Source of the DNA: Amycolatopsis lexingtonensis | GTDB taxonomy: Bacteria > Actinomycetota > Actinomycetes > Mycobacteriales > Pseudonocardiaceae | NCBI RefSeq assembly: GCF_014873755.1 | Contig: NZ_JADBEG010000001.1 | Location: forward strand, 2,854,501 to 2,918,500 | Reading direction: 5' to 3' | Length of the DNA stretch: 64,000 nt | In this document: positions 25,006 to 34,029 of the stretch, one piece after another | Layout: every line of letters starts with the position of its first letter | Numbering within the stretch: position 1 is the first letter of the stretch | Notes under the pieces: generated by a model | Database searches by the model: none | Seen by the model: the letters and a program-made list of their open reading frames with translations, nothing else | What the model was told of the DNA's origin: nothing | Made by a program: the position numbers and the translations under genes

Positions 25006-25440
25006 TCACTCCGCGGTCAGCCGCTGCCGGAGCCAGCCGGGAACGGTCTCTCGCGGGTACCTCCCGGCTTCGGCGGCGAAGTGTTCGCGGGACGGGACGT
25101 GGTCCCAGTCCGGCTCACCGTCCCAGTCGTACTCCGCGTCGTAGCGGCCCGGGTGCACCAGGTGGTAGCGCAGCGACGTCCAGGTGCCCTCGCCCGGCCG
25201 TGCCATGTCGTCCCTGAGGCCGGCGAAGAACTCGGCGACGCCGGGCGGCGGCGTCCACTCGAGGCCGCCGCCGAGCACGGTGATGATCGACGCGCGCAGC
25301 TCGACGTACCCGCCGACCGACCGGAACGTGAGGAACAGCTGGTCCCAGTCCGCCGGCACCGAGTGGATCATCCACGTGGTGAAGTCCTTGAGCACTTCGT
25401 GGGCCTGCGCCGTGGTCAGCGGCATCCGGGGCATCGGCAT
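25006..25440 (-). CDS. YezG-like (DUF600) immunity protein 2
   Basis: 144 residues, acidic and soluble. Hallmarks of the YezG family are visible: WDQLFLTFRSVGGYVEL, a beta-rich core, YDAEYDWDGEPDW, and a terminal RYPRETVPGWLRQRL. YezG proteins are immunity proteins of LXG nuclease toxins. The start overlaps the stop of the paralogue at 25440 by one base, so both are coupled to the toxin gene. It probably binds and blocks the toxin's nuclease domain; two copies may widen protection. Confidence 0.82.
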   Translation of the reverse strand: MPMPRMPLTTAQAHEVLKDFTTWMIHSVPADWDQLFLTFRSVGGYVELRASIITVLGGGLEWTPPPGVAEFFAGLRDDMARPGEGTWTSLRYHLVHPGRYDAEYDWDGEPDWDHVPSREHFAAEAGRYPRETVPGWLRQRLTAE

Positions 25441-25880
25441 CAGTTCCGCTCCTCGCCGCTCGCCAGCTTTTCCCGCAGCCAGGCCGGAATGTGCTCCGGT
25501 TCGCGCGGGAACACCTTCAGGTCCTCGGCGTAGTCCGCGGCCGTCATCGGCGGGGTCAGCCGGGGCTCGTGGTCGTAGTTGTAGTTGTAGAAGATCGCCC
25601 CGGGCGGGTTCATCGAGACCCGCGCCGAGAACCAGGCGCCGCGACCGGGCCGGTAGGTCAGCGTGCGCAGCTTCGCGAGGACGACGTTCAGCTCGTGCGG
25701 CGGCCGGATCTCCGGCCGCGAGCCGTCGTCCATGATCACGGTCAGGCCGAGGTCCTGCACCGGCACGGTCATCGAGCTGACGAGGTCGATCCGCCGCCAG
25801 CCTTCCTCGGGCACCAGGTCCAGCAGCGCGATCCCGAGTCGCTGGACGAGGTCCTCGTGGCTCTCACCGCCGGAAGTCAC
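25440..25880 (-). CDS. YezG-like (DUF600) immunity protein 1
   Basis: 146 residues from a GTG at 25880 that overlaps the toxin 3' end by 17 bp; no strong ribosome site is visible, and translation is probably coupled. The product has GWRRIDLVSSMTV, then YNYNYDHEPRL and the C-terminal FPREPEHIPAWLREKL typical of YezG. It is paralogous to the next gene. The position directly after the toxin supports immunity. Confidence 0.82.
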   Translation of the reverse strand: MTSGGESHEDLVQRLGIALLDLVPEEGWRRIDLVSSMTVPVQDLGLTVIMDDGSRPEIRPPHELNVVLAKLRTLTYRPGRGAWFSARVSMNPPGAIFYNYNYDHEPRLTPPMTAADYAEDLKVFPREPEHIPAWLREKLASGEERN

Positions 25881-28800
25881 GGGGCCAGAGCGGGGTGTTG
25901 TGGTCACCGGGGAAACTCCTGACATTGACGGTGATTCGGCCTTGCTCGTCCACGCCGTAGGAACGGTAGTGGCGGGTGTGCGGATCGTCGACGCCCGGGT
26001 CCCGCGCCGGCATGACGTCTTCGTGCGCCACCCGGTCGAGGTGCTCGTCGCGGACGCGTTCCATCTGGTACCAGCTGTCTTCGGGGTCGTAGGTGGCTTC
26101 GACGTCCTTGGTGCCCGCGTTGCTGTTGTCGATGCGCCCCTCGGTGGACTGGTTGATCGACTCGCCGCCCTTGCCCGTCGAAGTGCTGCCGTGGTGGCCA
26201 CCGTCGTCGATGTTCCGGTTGTCCGGCCCCTTGCCGCCCAGCGCGCCCACTTCGGACTGCGCGGTGGTGTCGCGCCGGATCTGGCTGGCACCCGCCGCGT
26301 CGGGCGGCCCCGAGGTCGCCACCGTGTTCCCGCGCGCGTCGGTGCGGTGCACGTCGCCCTCGGTGATCCGAGTGCTGCCGTCCGGGTTGCGCACCTCGAG
26401 GCCGTGGTCGACGCGCACCGTCGCGCTCGGCGGCGGGTAGTTCAGGTCGGGGTTGGTCGGCTGGAAGGTGTGGACGTGGGTGACCGTGCCGTCCGGTCCG
26501 GTCTGGACGGTCGTGTACGGGTGCCCCTTCTGGTCGACGACGTGGATCCGGGTACTCGGCGGCAGGTCCGCGCGATCGACCAGCGGCGTGCCGCGCTTGC
26601 CGGTGACCGGGCCGGTCACGGCCTTCACCTCCGCGTCGCTCCAGCCGTCCGGGCGGCCCCCGGCGAAGCCACCGCCCTTCTTCTTGTGCGAGAACGTGAC
26701 TTCCCGGTCGGGCGGGGGCCACGTCTCCTGGACGGTCTTGGCCTTGCCGGTGCCGTAGAAGCCGTCCTGGGTGACCTTCGCCCCTTCCGGCGCGTGGGTG
26801 ATCTCGGGGTTGGTCCGGGCCCGCTGCCCGGTCGTCGTGTCGACGTGGGTGATCCGGCCGTCCGCGTCGGTGTGGAACGAACCGCGGAACTGCCCGTGGT
26901 CGTCGAACACCCGGTGCTCGCGCGCGCCGGCCAGGGGCGAGTTGCCCTCGGCGTCGACGTGGCCCTGCCGGTTGAACGCCTCGCCCTGGCGGAGGTTTCC
27001 GGTGTGCACGACAGCCTCACCCGAGTCGGGCGGCTGCCGCCAGGTGGCCGCGTGCTCGGGCCTGCCGTCCGCGCCGACGTGGAACTCCTGGTGGTTCGGC
27101 CCGCGGTCGACCCGGTAGTTGCCGTTCGCCACCCGGTGCTCGAGGTCCGGGTTGGGACGGCCGGGCGTGCCCTCGTGGGTGTCGACCCACTTGACCCGGC
27201 CCGCACCGTCGGTCTGGAAGCTGCCGCGCGGGTTCCCTTCGGAGTCCGTGACGTGGTAACGGGTGTCCGGGTCGAGGTCCCCCCGCGTGCCGAACGGCTG
27301 GTCCGCCCGCGGCGCGCGCGGGTCGTGCGGTCCGATATCGGTGTGCCGGGCCGGTTCCGGCGGGGTTTCGACGTGGTCGACGCGCGTGACGTCCCGCGTC
27401 CCGTGCACGGTCTTGACGTCGTGGTGCGTGACGGTCCGCACGCTCCCGTCCGGACCGGTCGGGTAGATGTCGTGCCGGCGCCCGACCTGCACCCGGTAGT
27501 CGGCGTCCGGGACCGGGTGGGCGACCTCCGGATTGCCGCCGCGCAGCGTGTTCGGCGCGTGCGCGTCCACATGGGACACCTGGCCGCGGTGGTCGGTGTA
27601 CACCCGGGTGCGGACGGTGCCGTCGGGATCCAGGACGTGGTAGCGCGTGTCCGGCTTCAGTTCCCCGGCGTGGTCGAAGAAGTTCTCGTTCGCGCCGAGG
27701 CGTACTTCCTCACCCGGCGGCGTCCAGTTCGCCGGCTCCTTCCAGCGTCCCTCGACCTGGTGCTGCGGGTTGAAGTCGTCGCCGTCACCGCGGTGGCGCG
27801 CGCTGTCCGCGTCGACGTCGTGCGGGTCACCGTGGTGGCTGCCGGGGGCGAAGCCGTCTTCGCCGGCGCGGTGGGTGGAGCCGTCCGGGTGGTGGGTGTT
27901 CCACTCGCCGTCGGGTGGGATGCGGGGGCGGAGGCGGCCGTCCGGGCCGATTTCGAAGCCTGAGGAGAAGACGCGGCCACGGGAGTCGGTCCAGGCGGCC
28001 TTCGTCGGGGCCAGGACTTCGGTGTCGAGTTCGCGGGCCAGGCCGTGGGCGAACGCGTTGGAACTCGCGTCGCAGCCGATCAGGCGGATCGGGCCGCCGT
28101 CGTAGTCGGCATTGCGGCGCAGGACGTCGGCGAACTCCTTCGGGGTGTAGTGGTGGTCGCCGATGCGGGCGTGGCCGTCCGGGGTGACGTGGACGTCGAC
28201 GGTGTAGCGGCCGTCCGGGTCGGGCGGTACCCGGTGGGGCAGGTCGCCCAGGTCCGGGTCGCCGACGTGGAACGAGCTGCCGGACGGGGTGCTTTCGGCG
28301 TGGGCGTTGGCGGGGTCCGGGGGCGGTGGGTCGTCGGGGTGGGGGCCGTGCTCGTGGGCGCCGTCCGGAGGCGGCGGATCGTCCGGCTGGGGACCGTGCT
28401 CTCGAGCGGCGGCCGGAGGCGGATCGTCAGGGCGGGGGCCGTGCTCGTGCGCGGTGTCCGGGTTGATCGCCCTGTCGATGTCGCTGCTCGGGTGGCCGCG
28501 GCCGGCTGGTGCGCCGGCCGGGGTCGGCTCCGGGTGAGGTCGCTCGGCGGGTTCGACGTGATCGACCTTCAGCGTGTCGGGGTCGACGTGCGCGACAGCA
28601 CCCTCACCGGGCTTCGGCGGGACTGCCGGGTCGCCGGGCTTCGGGTCCGAAGTGGACTCCGGCGCGGGCTCGGCCGGCTTCTCCTCGTGGCCCTTCGGCT
28701 TGTGGTTCTTGGGCGGGTGCAACGGGGTCAGCTTGCTGGTGGGAAGCAAATCGTGCCCCGCGACCATGTCGATGCCCGTGTGCAGCACCCCCAGCCCCCG

Positions 28801-30567
28801 GAGTACGGCGAACGCCACCTTCTGCGTCGGCGTCTTCGGCTCGGGCGACGCGGCTCCCGCCCAGCGCTCCTGCTCCAAGAAGTGGTCGCCGCCCACGCCG
28901 GTCGTGGCGTGCGCTTCCCGTGCCGGCTCGAGGGAACCCGTCAGGCGTGCCTGCTGGGTGCGCGGGTCCAGCTCGGCCTTCGCGTCCCGCCACGGCGCGG
29001 TGTCCCCCGGCTCGTGGCGCCCCGACGGTTCGGGGTTCCGGTGCGCGGCGGGTGCCTCGCCCCGGCCCGGTTCCGCCGCGGTGTGCGGCTGGTTCCCGTG
29101 CGTTTCCCCGCCCATCGCCTCGCCGACGGAACCCGGCCGCGCCACGGGTTCCGCGGACCGCTCCCGCGCGCCCTCGGACGCCCCGTGCTCCGCCGGTCGC
29201 TCCGAAGCATGCTCGGCGGACCCCTCCAAAGCACGCCCACCAGGCCGCTCCGAAGCGTGCTCAGCAGGCCGTTCCGAAGCACGCACCGGCCGCTCCGGCG
29301 CGCGTTCGGAAGGCGTGTGCTCCCCCGTACGATCCGGCCGCCGCTCCCCACCCGGCCCCTCCTCCCGCGCCGAGTTCGGCCGGCTCGGCACGTTCTCCGG
29401 CGGCGGCCCGCCCGGCGGATCCCCCGGTGGCCCCTCCCCCGATCCCCCTTCCCGCCGCGCAGCCGGCTCCTCGACATGGGGCGCGCCCCGCCCGAGCCCG
29501 AACCGCGACAGCGCCCCCTCGACGCCCGGGATCTTGCGGACCACCTTCCCCGCCACTTCGGTGGCCGTGGGGATCTTCGTGATGGCCGAACCAGTCGTCT
29601 CCAGCACGCGACCGGCCGCCGCGACCGCGCCGATCCGGCTGCCCGCCGCGGCCGCGCCGGCGCCGCGCATCGCCGCGCCCGCTCCCTTCGTGCCCAGGAC
29701 GGAGCTGACGATGTTGAACGTCGCCTTGCCGCCCGCGCGGGCCGGGTCGTCGCTCCACTCGTCCCACGCGACCAGGGACTTGCCGGCGTCGACGAGCGTG
29801 CGGCCCATCTCGCCGCGTTCGAAGCCCGGCAGGCCGTAGGTCTGGTCGATCGACGACAGCCCCGGCACGGCGTAGGTCGCGGCGGCGAGCGCGAACTTGC
29901 CCAGGCCGCCCCACGCCTGTCCGGCGGTCGACCACGACCAGTGGCCGTCGGCGTAACCCACCAGTGCGCCGAAGCCGACCACCATCTCCTTCGCGCCCTC
30001 GCCGATGCCGGCGAAGAACTCGCCGACGTTCCCCAAGAAGCCGTGCGGTTTATCAGGTTTCTTCGGTTCCGGGGGCTTGCCGAAGTTGTCGGCCAGGTCG
30101 GTTTGGATCTTCGCGACCCGGCTCGCCACGGTGATCACGAACACCAGCTGCCCCGCCAAGCTGGTGCAGTGCGCGAAGAGGCTTTCGTTCTGCGCGATGT
30201 ACGTCCGGATCAGGAACTTGGCGCTGCTGACCTTGTTCGCGTAGTCCTGGCACAGCGCCGCCAGGCCGTCCATCGCGGTGGCGAGGCCGGCGATGCCCGA
30301 GTCGCCGGTGTCGCCGTGGTTCAGCGAGTGGACGGCGTAGTACATCTCGAACCCGGCCGCGTCCGTCCAGGTCACCCGCAGGTCGGCCGCGGCCTGGTCG
30401 GAGTGCTCGACGGCGTCGCGCAGCGCCTTCGCCGCGACGGTCCACGCCTGGGCGAGGTCGTGGGCGTCTGTCTCGCTGTCCGGCGGCCACAGCGAGTCCT
30501 TCGGCCGGCCGCCGTTCGCGACGACCCAGCGCCACAGATCGCCGTCCGGTTCGAGGAGGTCGGTCAT
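25864..30567 (-). CDS. ESX-associated polymorphic nuclease toxin with four tandem ~100-residue repeats
   Basis: 1,567 residues from the ATG at 30567. Residues 1-~180 are a helical WXG/LXG-type export domain with W67-T-D-A-A-G72. A short hydrophobic region near residues 240-310 follows, then a charged Pro/Glu/His linker (~340-760). Residues ~765-880 form an alpha/beta domain with PIRLIGCDASSNAFAHGLA. Residues ~960-1400 hold four degenerate repeats built on TRYHVxDxxGxxxxxxxTDxxGxVxHVDT and NPDL. The C-terminus has IDDGGHHGSTSTGKGGESIN, resembling the DDGGH...GG...N active-site region of the Endonuclea_NS_2 nucleases found in YeeF-type toxins. Two YezG-like immunity genes follow. It is probably exported by the ESX system in competition with other bacteria, which is inference. 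Confidence 0.87.
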   Translation of the reverse strand: MTDLLEPDGDLWRWVVANGGRPKDSLWPPDSETDAHDLAQAWTVAAKALRDAVEHSDQAAADLRVTWTDAAGFEMYYAVHSLNHGDTGDSGIAGLATAMDGLAALCQDYANKVSSAKFLIRTYIAQNESLFAHCTSLAGQLVFVITVASRVAKIQTDLADNFGKPPEPKKPDKPHGFLGNVGEFFAGIGEGAKEMVVGFGALVGYADGHWSWSTAGQAWGGLGKFALAAATYAVPGLSSIDQTYGLPGFERGEMGRTLVDAGKSLVAWDEWSDDPARAGGKATFNIVSSVLGTKGAGAAMRGAGAAAAGSRIGAVAAAGRVLETTGSAITKIPTATEVAGKVVRKIPGVEGALSRFGLGRGAPHVEEPAARREGGSGEGPPGDPPGGPPPENVPSRPNSAREEGPGGERRPDRTGEHTPSERAPERPVRASERPAEHASERPGGRALEGSAEHASERPAEHGASEGARERSAEPVARPGSVGEAMGGETHGNQPHTAAEPGRGEAPAAHRNPEPSGRHEPGDTAPWRDAKAELDPRTQQARLTGSLEPAREAHATTGVGGDHFLEQERWAGAASPEPKTPTQKVAFAVLRGLGVLHTGIDMVAGHDLLPTSKLTPLHPPKNHKPKGHEEKPAEPAPESTSDPKPGDPAVPPKPGEGAVAHVDPDTLKVDHVEPAERPHPEPTPAGAPAGRGHPSSDIDRAINPDTAHEHGPRPDDPPPAAAREHGPQPDDPPPPDGAHEHGPHPDDPPPPDPANAHAESTPSGSSFHVGDPDLGDLPHRVPPDPDGRYTVDVHVTPDGHARIGDHHYTPKEFADVLRRNADYDGGPIRLIGCDASSNAFAHGLARELDTEVLAPTKAAWTDSRGRVFSSGFEIGPDGRLRPRIPPDGEWNTHHPDGSTHRAGEDGFAPGSHHGDPHDVDADSARHRGDGDDFNPQHQVEGRWKEPANWTPPGEEVRLGANENFFDHAGELKPDTRYHVLDPDGTVRTRVYTDHRGQVSHVDAHAPNTLRGGNPEVAHPVPDADYRVQVGRRHDIYPTGPDGSVRTVTHHDVKTVHGTRDVTRVDHVETPPEPARHTDIGPHDPRAPRADQPFGTRGDLDPDTRYHVTDSEGNPRGSFQTDGAGRVKWVDTHEGTPGRPNPDLEHRVANGNYRVDRGPNHQEFHVGADGRPEHAATWRQPPDSGEAVVHTGNLRQGEAFNRQGHVDAEGNSPLAGAREHRVFDDHGQFRGSFHTDADGRITHVDTTTGQRARTNPEITHAPEGAKVTQDGFYGTGKAKTVQETWPPPDREVTFSHKKKGGGFAGGRPDGWSDAEVKAVTGPVTGKRGTPLVDRADLPPSTRIHVVDQKGHPYTTVQTGPDGTVTHVHTFQPTNPDLNYPPPSATVRVDHGLEVRNPDGSTRITEGDVHRTDARGNTVATSGPPDAAGASQIRRDTTAQSEVGALGGKGPDNRNIDDGGHHGSTSTGKGGESINQSTEGRIDNSNAGTKDVEATYDPEDSWYQMERVRDEHLDRVAHEDVMPARDPGVDDPHTRHYRSYGVDEQGRITVNVRSFPGDHNTPLWPRDFRR

Positions 30568-30580
30568 CGCCGGGCGCGGG

Positions 30581-30907
30581 TCACCGGGGGAATTCGGCGG
30601 CGGCCGCGCGGTCCGCGGCCTCGTAGACCCGCACCGCCTGGTCACCGTTGGCCGCCAGCGTCTGGTACGCGCCGGTCAGCTGGGCCATCGCGTCGCCGAT
30701 CGCCTGCTTCGGTCCATTGTAGACTTTTGCCAGCGCCTGCCCCAGCGGGCCGCCGCCCAGGCGCCCGGGAACCTCGATCCGGTCCCGGCACCCGGGCCAG
30801 GCCGCGTCCAGCGCCGTGCCGGCCTCGCGCAGCCGGCCCAGCCGGGCGGTGGTCTCGTCCGGGTCCATGTCGATGCGGCCGTCGCCGTCGTGGTCGATCC
30901 CGGTCAT
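30581..30907 (-). CDS. Small ESX-type helical substrate or toxin chaperone
   Basis: 108 residues. After an acidic start (DHDGDGRIDMDPDE), the rest is predicted to form two helices. Near the C-terminus is VYEAADRAAAAEF, which contains the general type VII export motif YxxxD. The gene sits 13 bp before the toxin and overlaps the YbaB-like gene upstream by 4 bp. Small helical partners encoded next to LXG toxins commonly pair with the toxin N-domain for export, so that role is inferred. Confidence 0.82.
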   Translation of the reverse strand: MTGIDHDGDGRIDMDPDETTARLGRLREAGTALDAAWPGCRDRIEVPGRLGGGPLGQALAKVYNGPKQAIGDAMAQLTGAYQTLAANGDQAVRVYEAADRAAAAEFPR

Positions 30908-31272
30908 CGGGCGCTCCTGCGGTCGAGTTCGTGCAACAGCGGGTCGAAGCGCAGATCGGTCGACGCGGGGGTGGCGTCCGGCGGCAGCAGGCTCGCGACG
31001 ATGGCGAGGCCCTCCTCTTCGGCGAGTTCGACGGCCCGGTGCACGGTGCCGGTGATGTCGCGCGCGAGCGCGGCCGCGTCTGTCGTGCGGTAGATGCGCG
31101 GGTCCAGCCGGAGGTCGAGCAGCTCGCCCGCGCCGCCGACGGTGACGCCGATCAGCCCGTCGTCGGACTCGGCGGTGGCCCGGATCTCGGCCATGCGCCG
31201 CTGCGTCGACCTGATGTCGCCGGCCAGGCGCGCGTGGTCGGCGCGCAAGTCGAACGGGAACGGGGAATCCAC
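30904..31272 (-). CDS. YbaB/EbfC-family protein of the ESX locus
   Basis: 122 residues from a GTG with GGAGG five bases upstream; a GTG two codons earlier is weaker. It has the YbaB layout: an N-terminal helix (RSTQRRMAEIRATAESDD), a central beta hairpin (LIGVTVGGAGELLDLRLDPRI) and a C-terminal helix. EspL of ESX-1 belongs to the same family and helps effector stability. Its place as first gene of the substrate-toxin-immunity operon suggests a chaperone role here. Confidence 0.83.
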   Translation of the reverse strand: MDSPFPFDLRADHARLAGDIRSTQRRMAEIRATAESDDGLIGVTVGGAGELLDLRLDPRIYRTTDAAALARDITGTVHRAVELAEEEGLAIVASLLPPDATPASTDLRFDPLLHELDRRSAR

Positions 31273-31390
31273 GGCCACCTCCGGAGGTCGTCTCCGGCCC
31301 AGTGTCACGCTGTCCGGGGCCTCGGACGGCCCGGTGACTTGTTCTTGCCACGACGGTCTTCTACGCCCCGCCGGGCCGGACGATGGCGGC

Positions 31391-31735
31391 ATGACCTTCG
31401 ACGTCGTCGCGCTGTGCCGGCGCGAACCCGGTCCCGAAGCCGTCGTCGCCGCGCTGCTGACGGCGGGCGAAGAGTCCTTTGTGGACTTCGACGCGGGCCG
31501 GCGGCTGATCGGGGTCCGGCACGCCGGCGGCCGGGTGCTGCTGACGGTCGAAGGCGCCCGGCTGGTGCGCGTTCCCGGCGAGGTGGACCGGTTGCTCGGT
31601 CTCGACGTTCCGCCTCCGGTGTGGTGGGTCGAAGGCCGCGCCCCGGACGACGACGCCGAAGCCGAAGCGGTGGCCAGGACCTTCGCCGAGGCACTGGCCG
31701 TCGCGACCGGGGGCCGGACGTGGTCGAGCCGGTGA
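31391..31735 (+). CDS. ESX-associated protein, N-terminal part of a DUF6177-like unit
   Basis: 114 residues, soluble. The sequence MTFDVVALCRREPGPEAVVA, then LLTVEGARLVRVPGEVDRLL and PPVWWVEGRA, resembles from memory the first domain of DUF6177 proteins found beside actinobacterial ESX genes. The next gene overlaps it by 4 bp and resembles the second domain. There is no obvious ribosome site, so the message may be leaderless. Function unknown. Confidence 0.75.
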   Translation: MTFDVVALCRREPGPEAVVAALLTAGEESFVDFDAGRRLIGVRHAGGRVLLTVEGARLVRVPGEVDRLLGLDVPPPVWWVEGRAPDDDAEAEAVARTFAEALAVATGGRTWSSR

Positions 31736-32646
31736 CCCCGGCCGCCGACCTCGTCACCGCGGAGGCCGTCGTCGTCGGACAGCACCGCGCCGTCGTGCCC
31801 GCCACGACGTGGCTGGTCGACGCGGCCAAGGCGGCCGCGCGCGGCGGGCGGGCGCTGCAGGTGCGCACCCCGGAGCACAGCCGCCTCACCTTCCCGCTGG
31901 AGCTGCTGCTCCGCGACGGCCTCGGCGACTGGGTCGCGGGCGACCGCGACGGCTTCCGGGGTTTTCCCTTGACGTGGAACGGGCTCCGGTTCGTCCGTGA
32001 CGCCGGCCGCGCGCCGGAAATCCCGGTTCACGTACCGGGGTCCGGCGAGCTGGAGGTGCGCATCGTCACCGCGGATCCGCCCCGGCCCGGCGCGAGCGTC
32101 GAGACCGCGATGCGGGCCCTCACCGGCGGCCCGCCGCTCGGCTGGGGCGTCGCCGAGCCGGTCACGCAGCCGTGGTCCACCGACGACCTCGCGGATCATC
32201 TCCGGCGGCGCCATCCCCGTCCGGTGAACGTCGTCGTGGCCGGCGACGGCGTCATCGGGCGGCTGCGGATGTCGCAAGTGGACGGTGTGGTCGTCGAAGA
32301 CGTCGAGCTGAGCGGCCCCGCGGCCGGCACCGTGGCGAGAGCCGGCATCGAAGCGCTGGCCACTGAATCCGCCCGCACGGCCCGGCTGGTCGTCGTCGGC
32401 GCGCACCCCGGGCGGCGGTCCGGGCTGCGCTCCCCCGGCGTGGCGACCGCGCTGCCGTACGGTGTCCTCTTCGGACCCGAGCTGGTGGCGGAGAACGGCA
32501 TTGCCCACGCCCACCGCGCCCCGGCCGCACGGGTGAAACTCCTCGGCTCCGGCCGGCACACCGCGGTCTGGTGCCGGTTCGACGGCGACCCGGCGCCGCC
32601 GTACGAACAGTTCGCCGCCCTCCTGCACCACTTCGGCGCGGACTGA
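31732..32646 (+). CDS. ESX-associated protein, C-terminal part of a DUF6177-like unit
   Basis: 304 residues from a GTG in GTGA overlap; a GTG at 31720 is also possible. It is soluble with several beta/alpha stretches (TAEAVVVGQHRAVVPATTWL, LQVRTPEHSRLTFPLELLL, GFPLTWNGLRFVRD). It ends 54 bp before mycP. Coupling to the 114-residue gene suggests that the two act as one protein, as in fused homologues. The family name is from memory and not certain. Confidence 0.75.
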   Translation: MTPAADLVTAEAVVVGQHRAVVPATTWLVDAAKAAARGGRALQVRTPEHSRLTFPLELLLRDGLGDWVAGDRDGFRGFPLTWNGLRFVRDAGRAPEIPVHVPGSGELEVRIVTADPPRPGASVETAMRALTGGPPLGWGVAEPVTQPWSTDDLADHLRRRHPRPVNVVVAGDGVIGRLRMSQVDGVVVEDVELSGPAAGTVARAGIEALATESARTARLVVVGAHPGRRSGLRSPGVATALPYGVLFGPELVAENGIAHAHRAPAARVKLLGSGRHTAVWCRFDGDPAPPYEQFAALLHHFGAD

Positions 32647-32699
32647 GCGGGTGTCCTGTTGTCGCCACGACGTCCCGGCGCCGCAGCTCGCGGCGGACG

Positions 32700-33977
32700 A
32701 TGGCGGACGTGACCCGACCAAGACGACTCGCCGCCGTGCTGGCCGCGGCCGCGCTGCCCTTCCTCGTCGCACCGCCGGCCCACGCGGCGCCACCCGCCGG
32801 CGCCTGCCACGAACCGGAACCCGCGCACGCCACCGTGCCGGCCCAGCCGTGGGCCCAGCAAGCGCTTTCCCCGGAACGGGCGTGGCCGCACAGCCGCGGC
32901 GCGGGCGTGGTCGTCGCCGTCGTCGACTCCGGTGTGGACGCCGACCACCCGCAGCTGAACCGGCCGGGAAAGGTGTTGCCGGGCCGTGACTTCTACCTCG
33001 CCGGCGCGCTGCCCGGGGCGTTCGACTGCGTGTCCCACGGCACCGGGGTGGCCGGCATCGTCGGCGCGGACCCGGTGCCGGGCATCGGGTTCCACGGCGT
33101 GGCGCCGGACGCGGTGCTCCTGCCGGTGCGGATCAGCGACCGGGACGTCGGCGACCAGGGCGAGTCGCTGCGGATCGACCCGCAGGTCGTCGCGAACGGC
33201 ATCCGCTACGCCGCGGACCAGGGCGCGAAGGTGATCAACCTGTCCTTGGCCGGCCACGACGACTTCCCGGTGATCCGCGACGCGGTCGCGTACGCGGTGT
33301 CGCGCGACGCGCTCGTCGTGGCGGCGGCGGGCAACGCGCAGAAGGACACGAGCGGCGAGCTGCCGTCGTACCCGGCGGCCTACGACGGGGTCCTCGGGGT
33401 GGGGGCCGTCGACATCGACGGCGCCCGGCTGAGTGGCTCGCAGATCGGCCCGTACGTCGATATCGTGGCCCCGGGGGCGAAGGTGCTGACCACGACCCGG
33501 GCGGGCGGGCACGCCTATGTGGACGGCACCAGCTTCGCCGCGCCGTTCGTCGCCGGGACCGCGGCGCTGGTACGTTCGGCCTGGCCGCAGCTGAGCGCGG
33601 CTCAAGTGGCCCAGCGGCTGCTGGCGACGGCGACCCCGGCCCGCGGCGGCCGCGGCAGCCACGCCTTCGGCGCCGGCGTGGTCGATCCCTACCGCGCGGT
33701 GACCGACGGGCTGGACCCGGCAAAACCCGCGCTGCTGCCTGCTTTCGTGCCCCAGCCACCGGACCGTGCCCGGCTCGACCGGGAGTCTGCGGAGCGCGAA
33801 ACGGCGACGGCGGCGAAGTGGCTGGCTGTCGGCGTGGGAGGTGCGCTGGTGGTGGGCGGGCTGGTCGCGGTGGTCGTGCCCCGGGGCAGGCGGCGGCGCT
33901 GGCGGGCGGGCTGGGCCGCGCCGGTGCCTGTCGAACCCGCGGCTGTCGAACCGCCGGAGCAGGTGTTCCTCGTCTGA
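32700..33977 (+). CDS. mycP: Mycosin, membrane-anchored subtilisin-like protease of ESX
   Basis: 425 residues. It has a signal peptide (LAAVLAAAALPFLVAPPAHA), then catalytic Asp (VVAVVDSGVDADHP), His (CVSHGTGVAGI), oxyanion Asn (VVAAAGN) and Ser (VDGTSFAAPFVAG). A C-terminal membrane anchor (LAVGVGGALVVGGLVAVVV) is followed by basic residues. This is the exact layout of MycP, which stabilises and processes ESX machinery outside the membrane. The start could also be a GTG nine bases later. It reads in the same direction as eccC but is separated from it by two convergent substrate genes. Confidence 0.95.
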   Translation: MADVTRPRRLAAVLAAAALPFLVAPPAHAAPPAGACHEPEPAHATVPAQPWAQQALSPERAWPHSRGAGVVVAVVDSGVDADHPQLNRPGKVLPGRDFYLAGALPGAFDCVSHGTGVAGIVGADPVPGIGFHGVAPDAVLLPVRISDRDVGDQGESLRIDPQVVANGIRYAADQGAKVINLSLAGHDDFPVIRDAVAYAVSRDALVVAAAGNAQKDTSGELPSYPAAYDGVLGVGAVDIDGARLSGSQIGPYVDIVAPGAKVLTTTRAGGHAYVDGTSFAAPFVAGTAALVRSAWPQLSAAQVAQRLLATATPARGGRGSHAFGAGVVDPYRAVTDGLDPAKPALLPAFVPQPPDRARLDRESAERETATAAKWLAVGVGGALVVGGLVAVVVPRGRRRRWRAGWAAPVPVEPAAVEPPEQVFLV

Positions 33978-33987
33978 CGCACGCGAA

Positions 33988-34016
33988 AGCGGCCCCGGAA
34001 GTCTTCCGGGGCCGCT
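33988..34016. terminator. Bidirectional terminator hairpin
   Basis: A perfect 13-bp stem (AGCGGCCCCGGAA / TTCCGGGGCCGCT) with a 3-nt loop lies between the convergent stops of mycP (33977) and the small substrate gene at 34030. Confidence 0.9.
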
Positions 34017-34029
34017 CGTCTTCCCGTCC

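Noticed and set aside
31720..31732. GTG at 31720 as start of the second DUF6177-like gene
   Set aside because: The GTGA overlap at 31732 gives the usual coupled junction. The earlier GTG has no better ribosome site, but it cannot be excluded.
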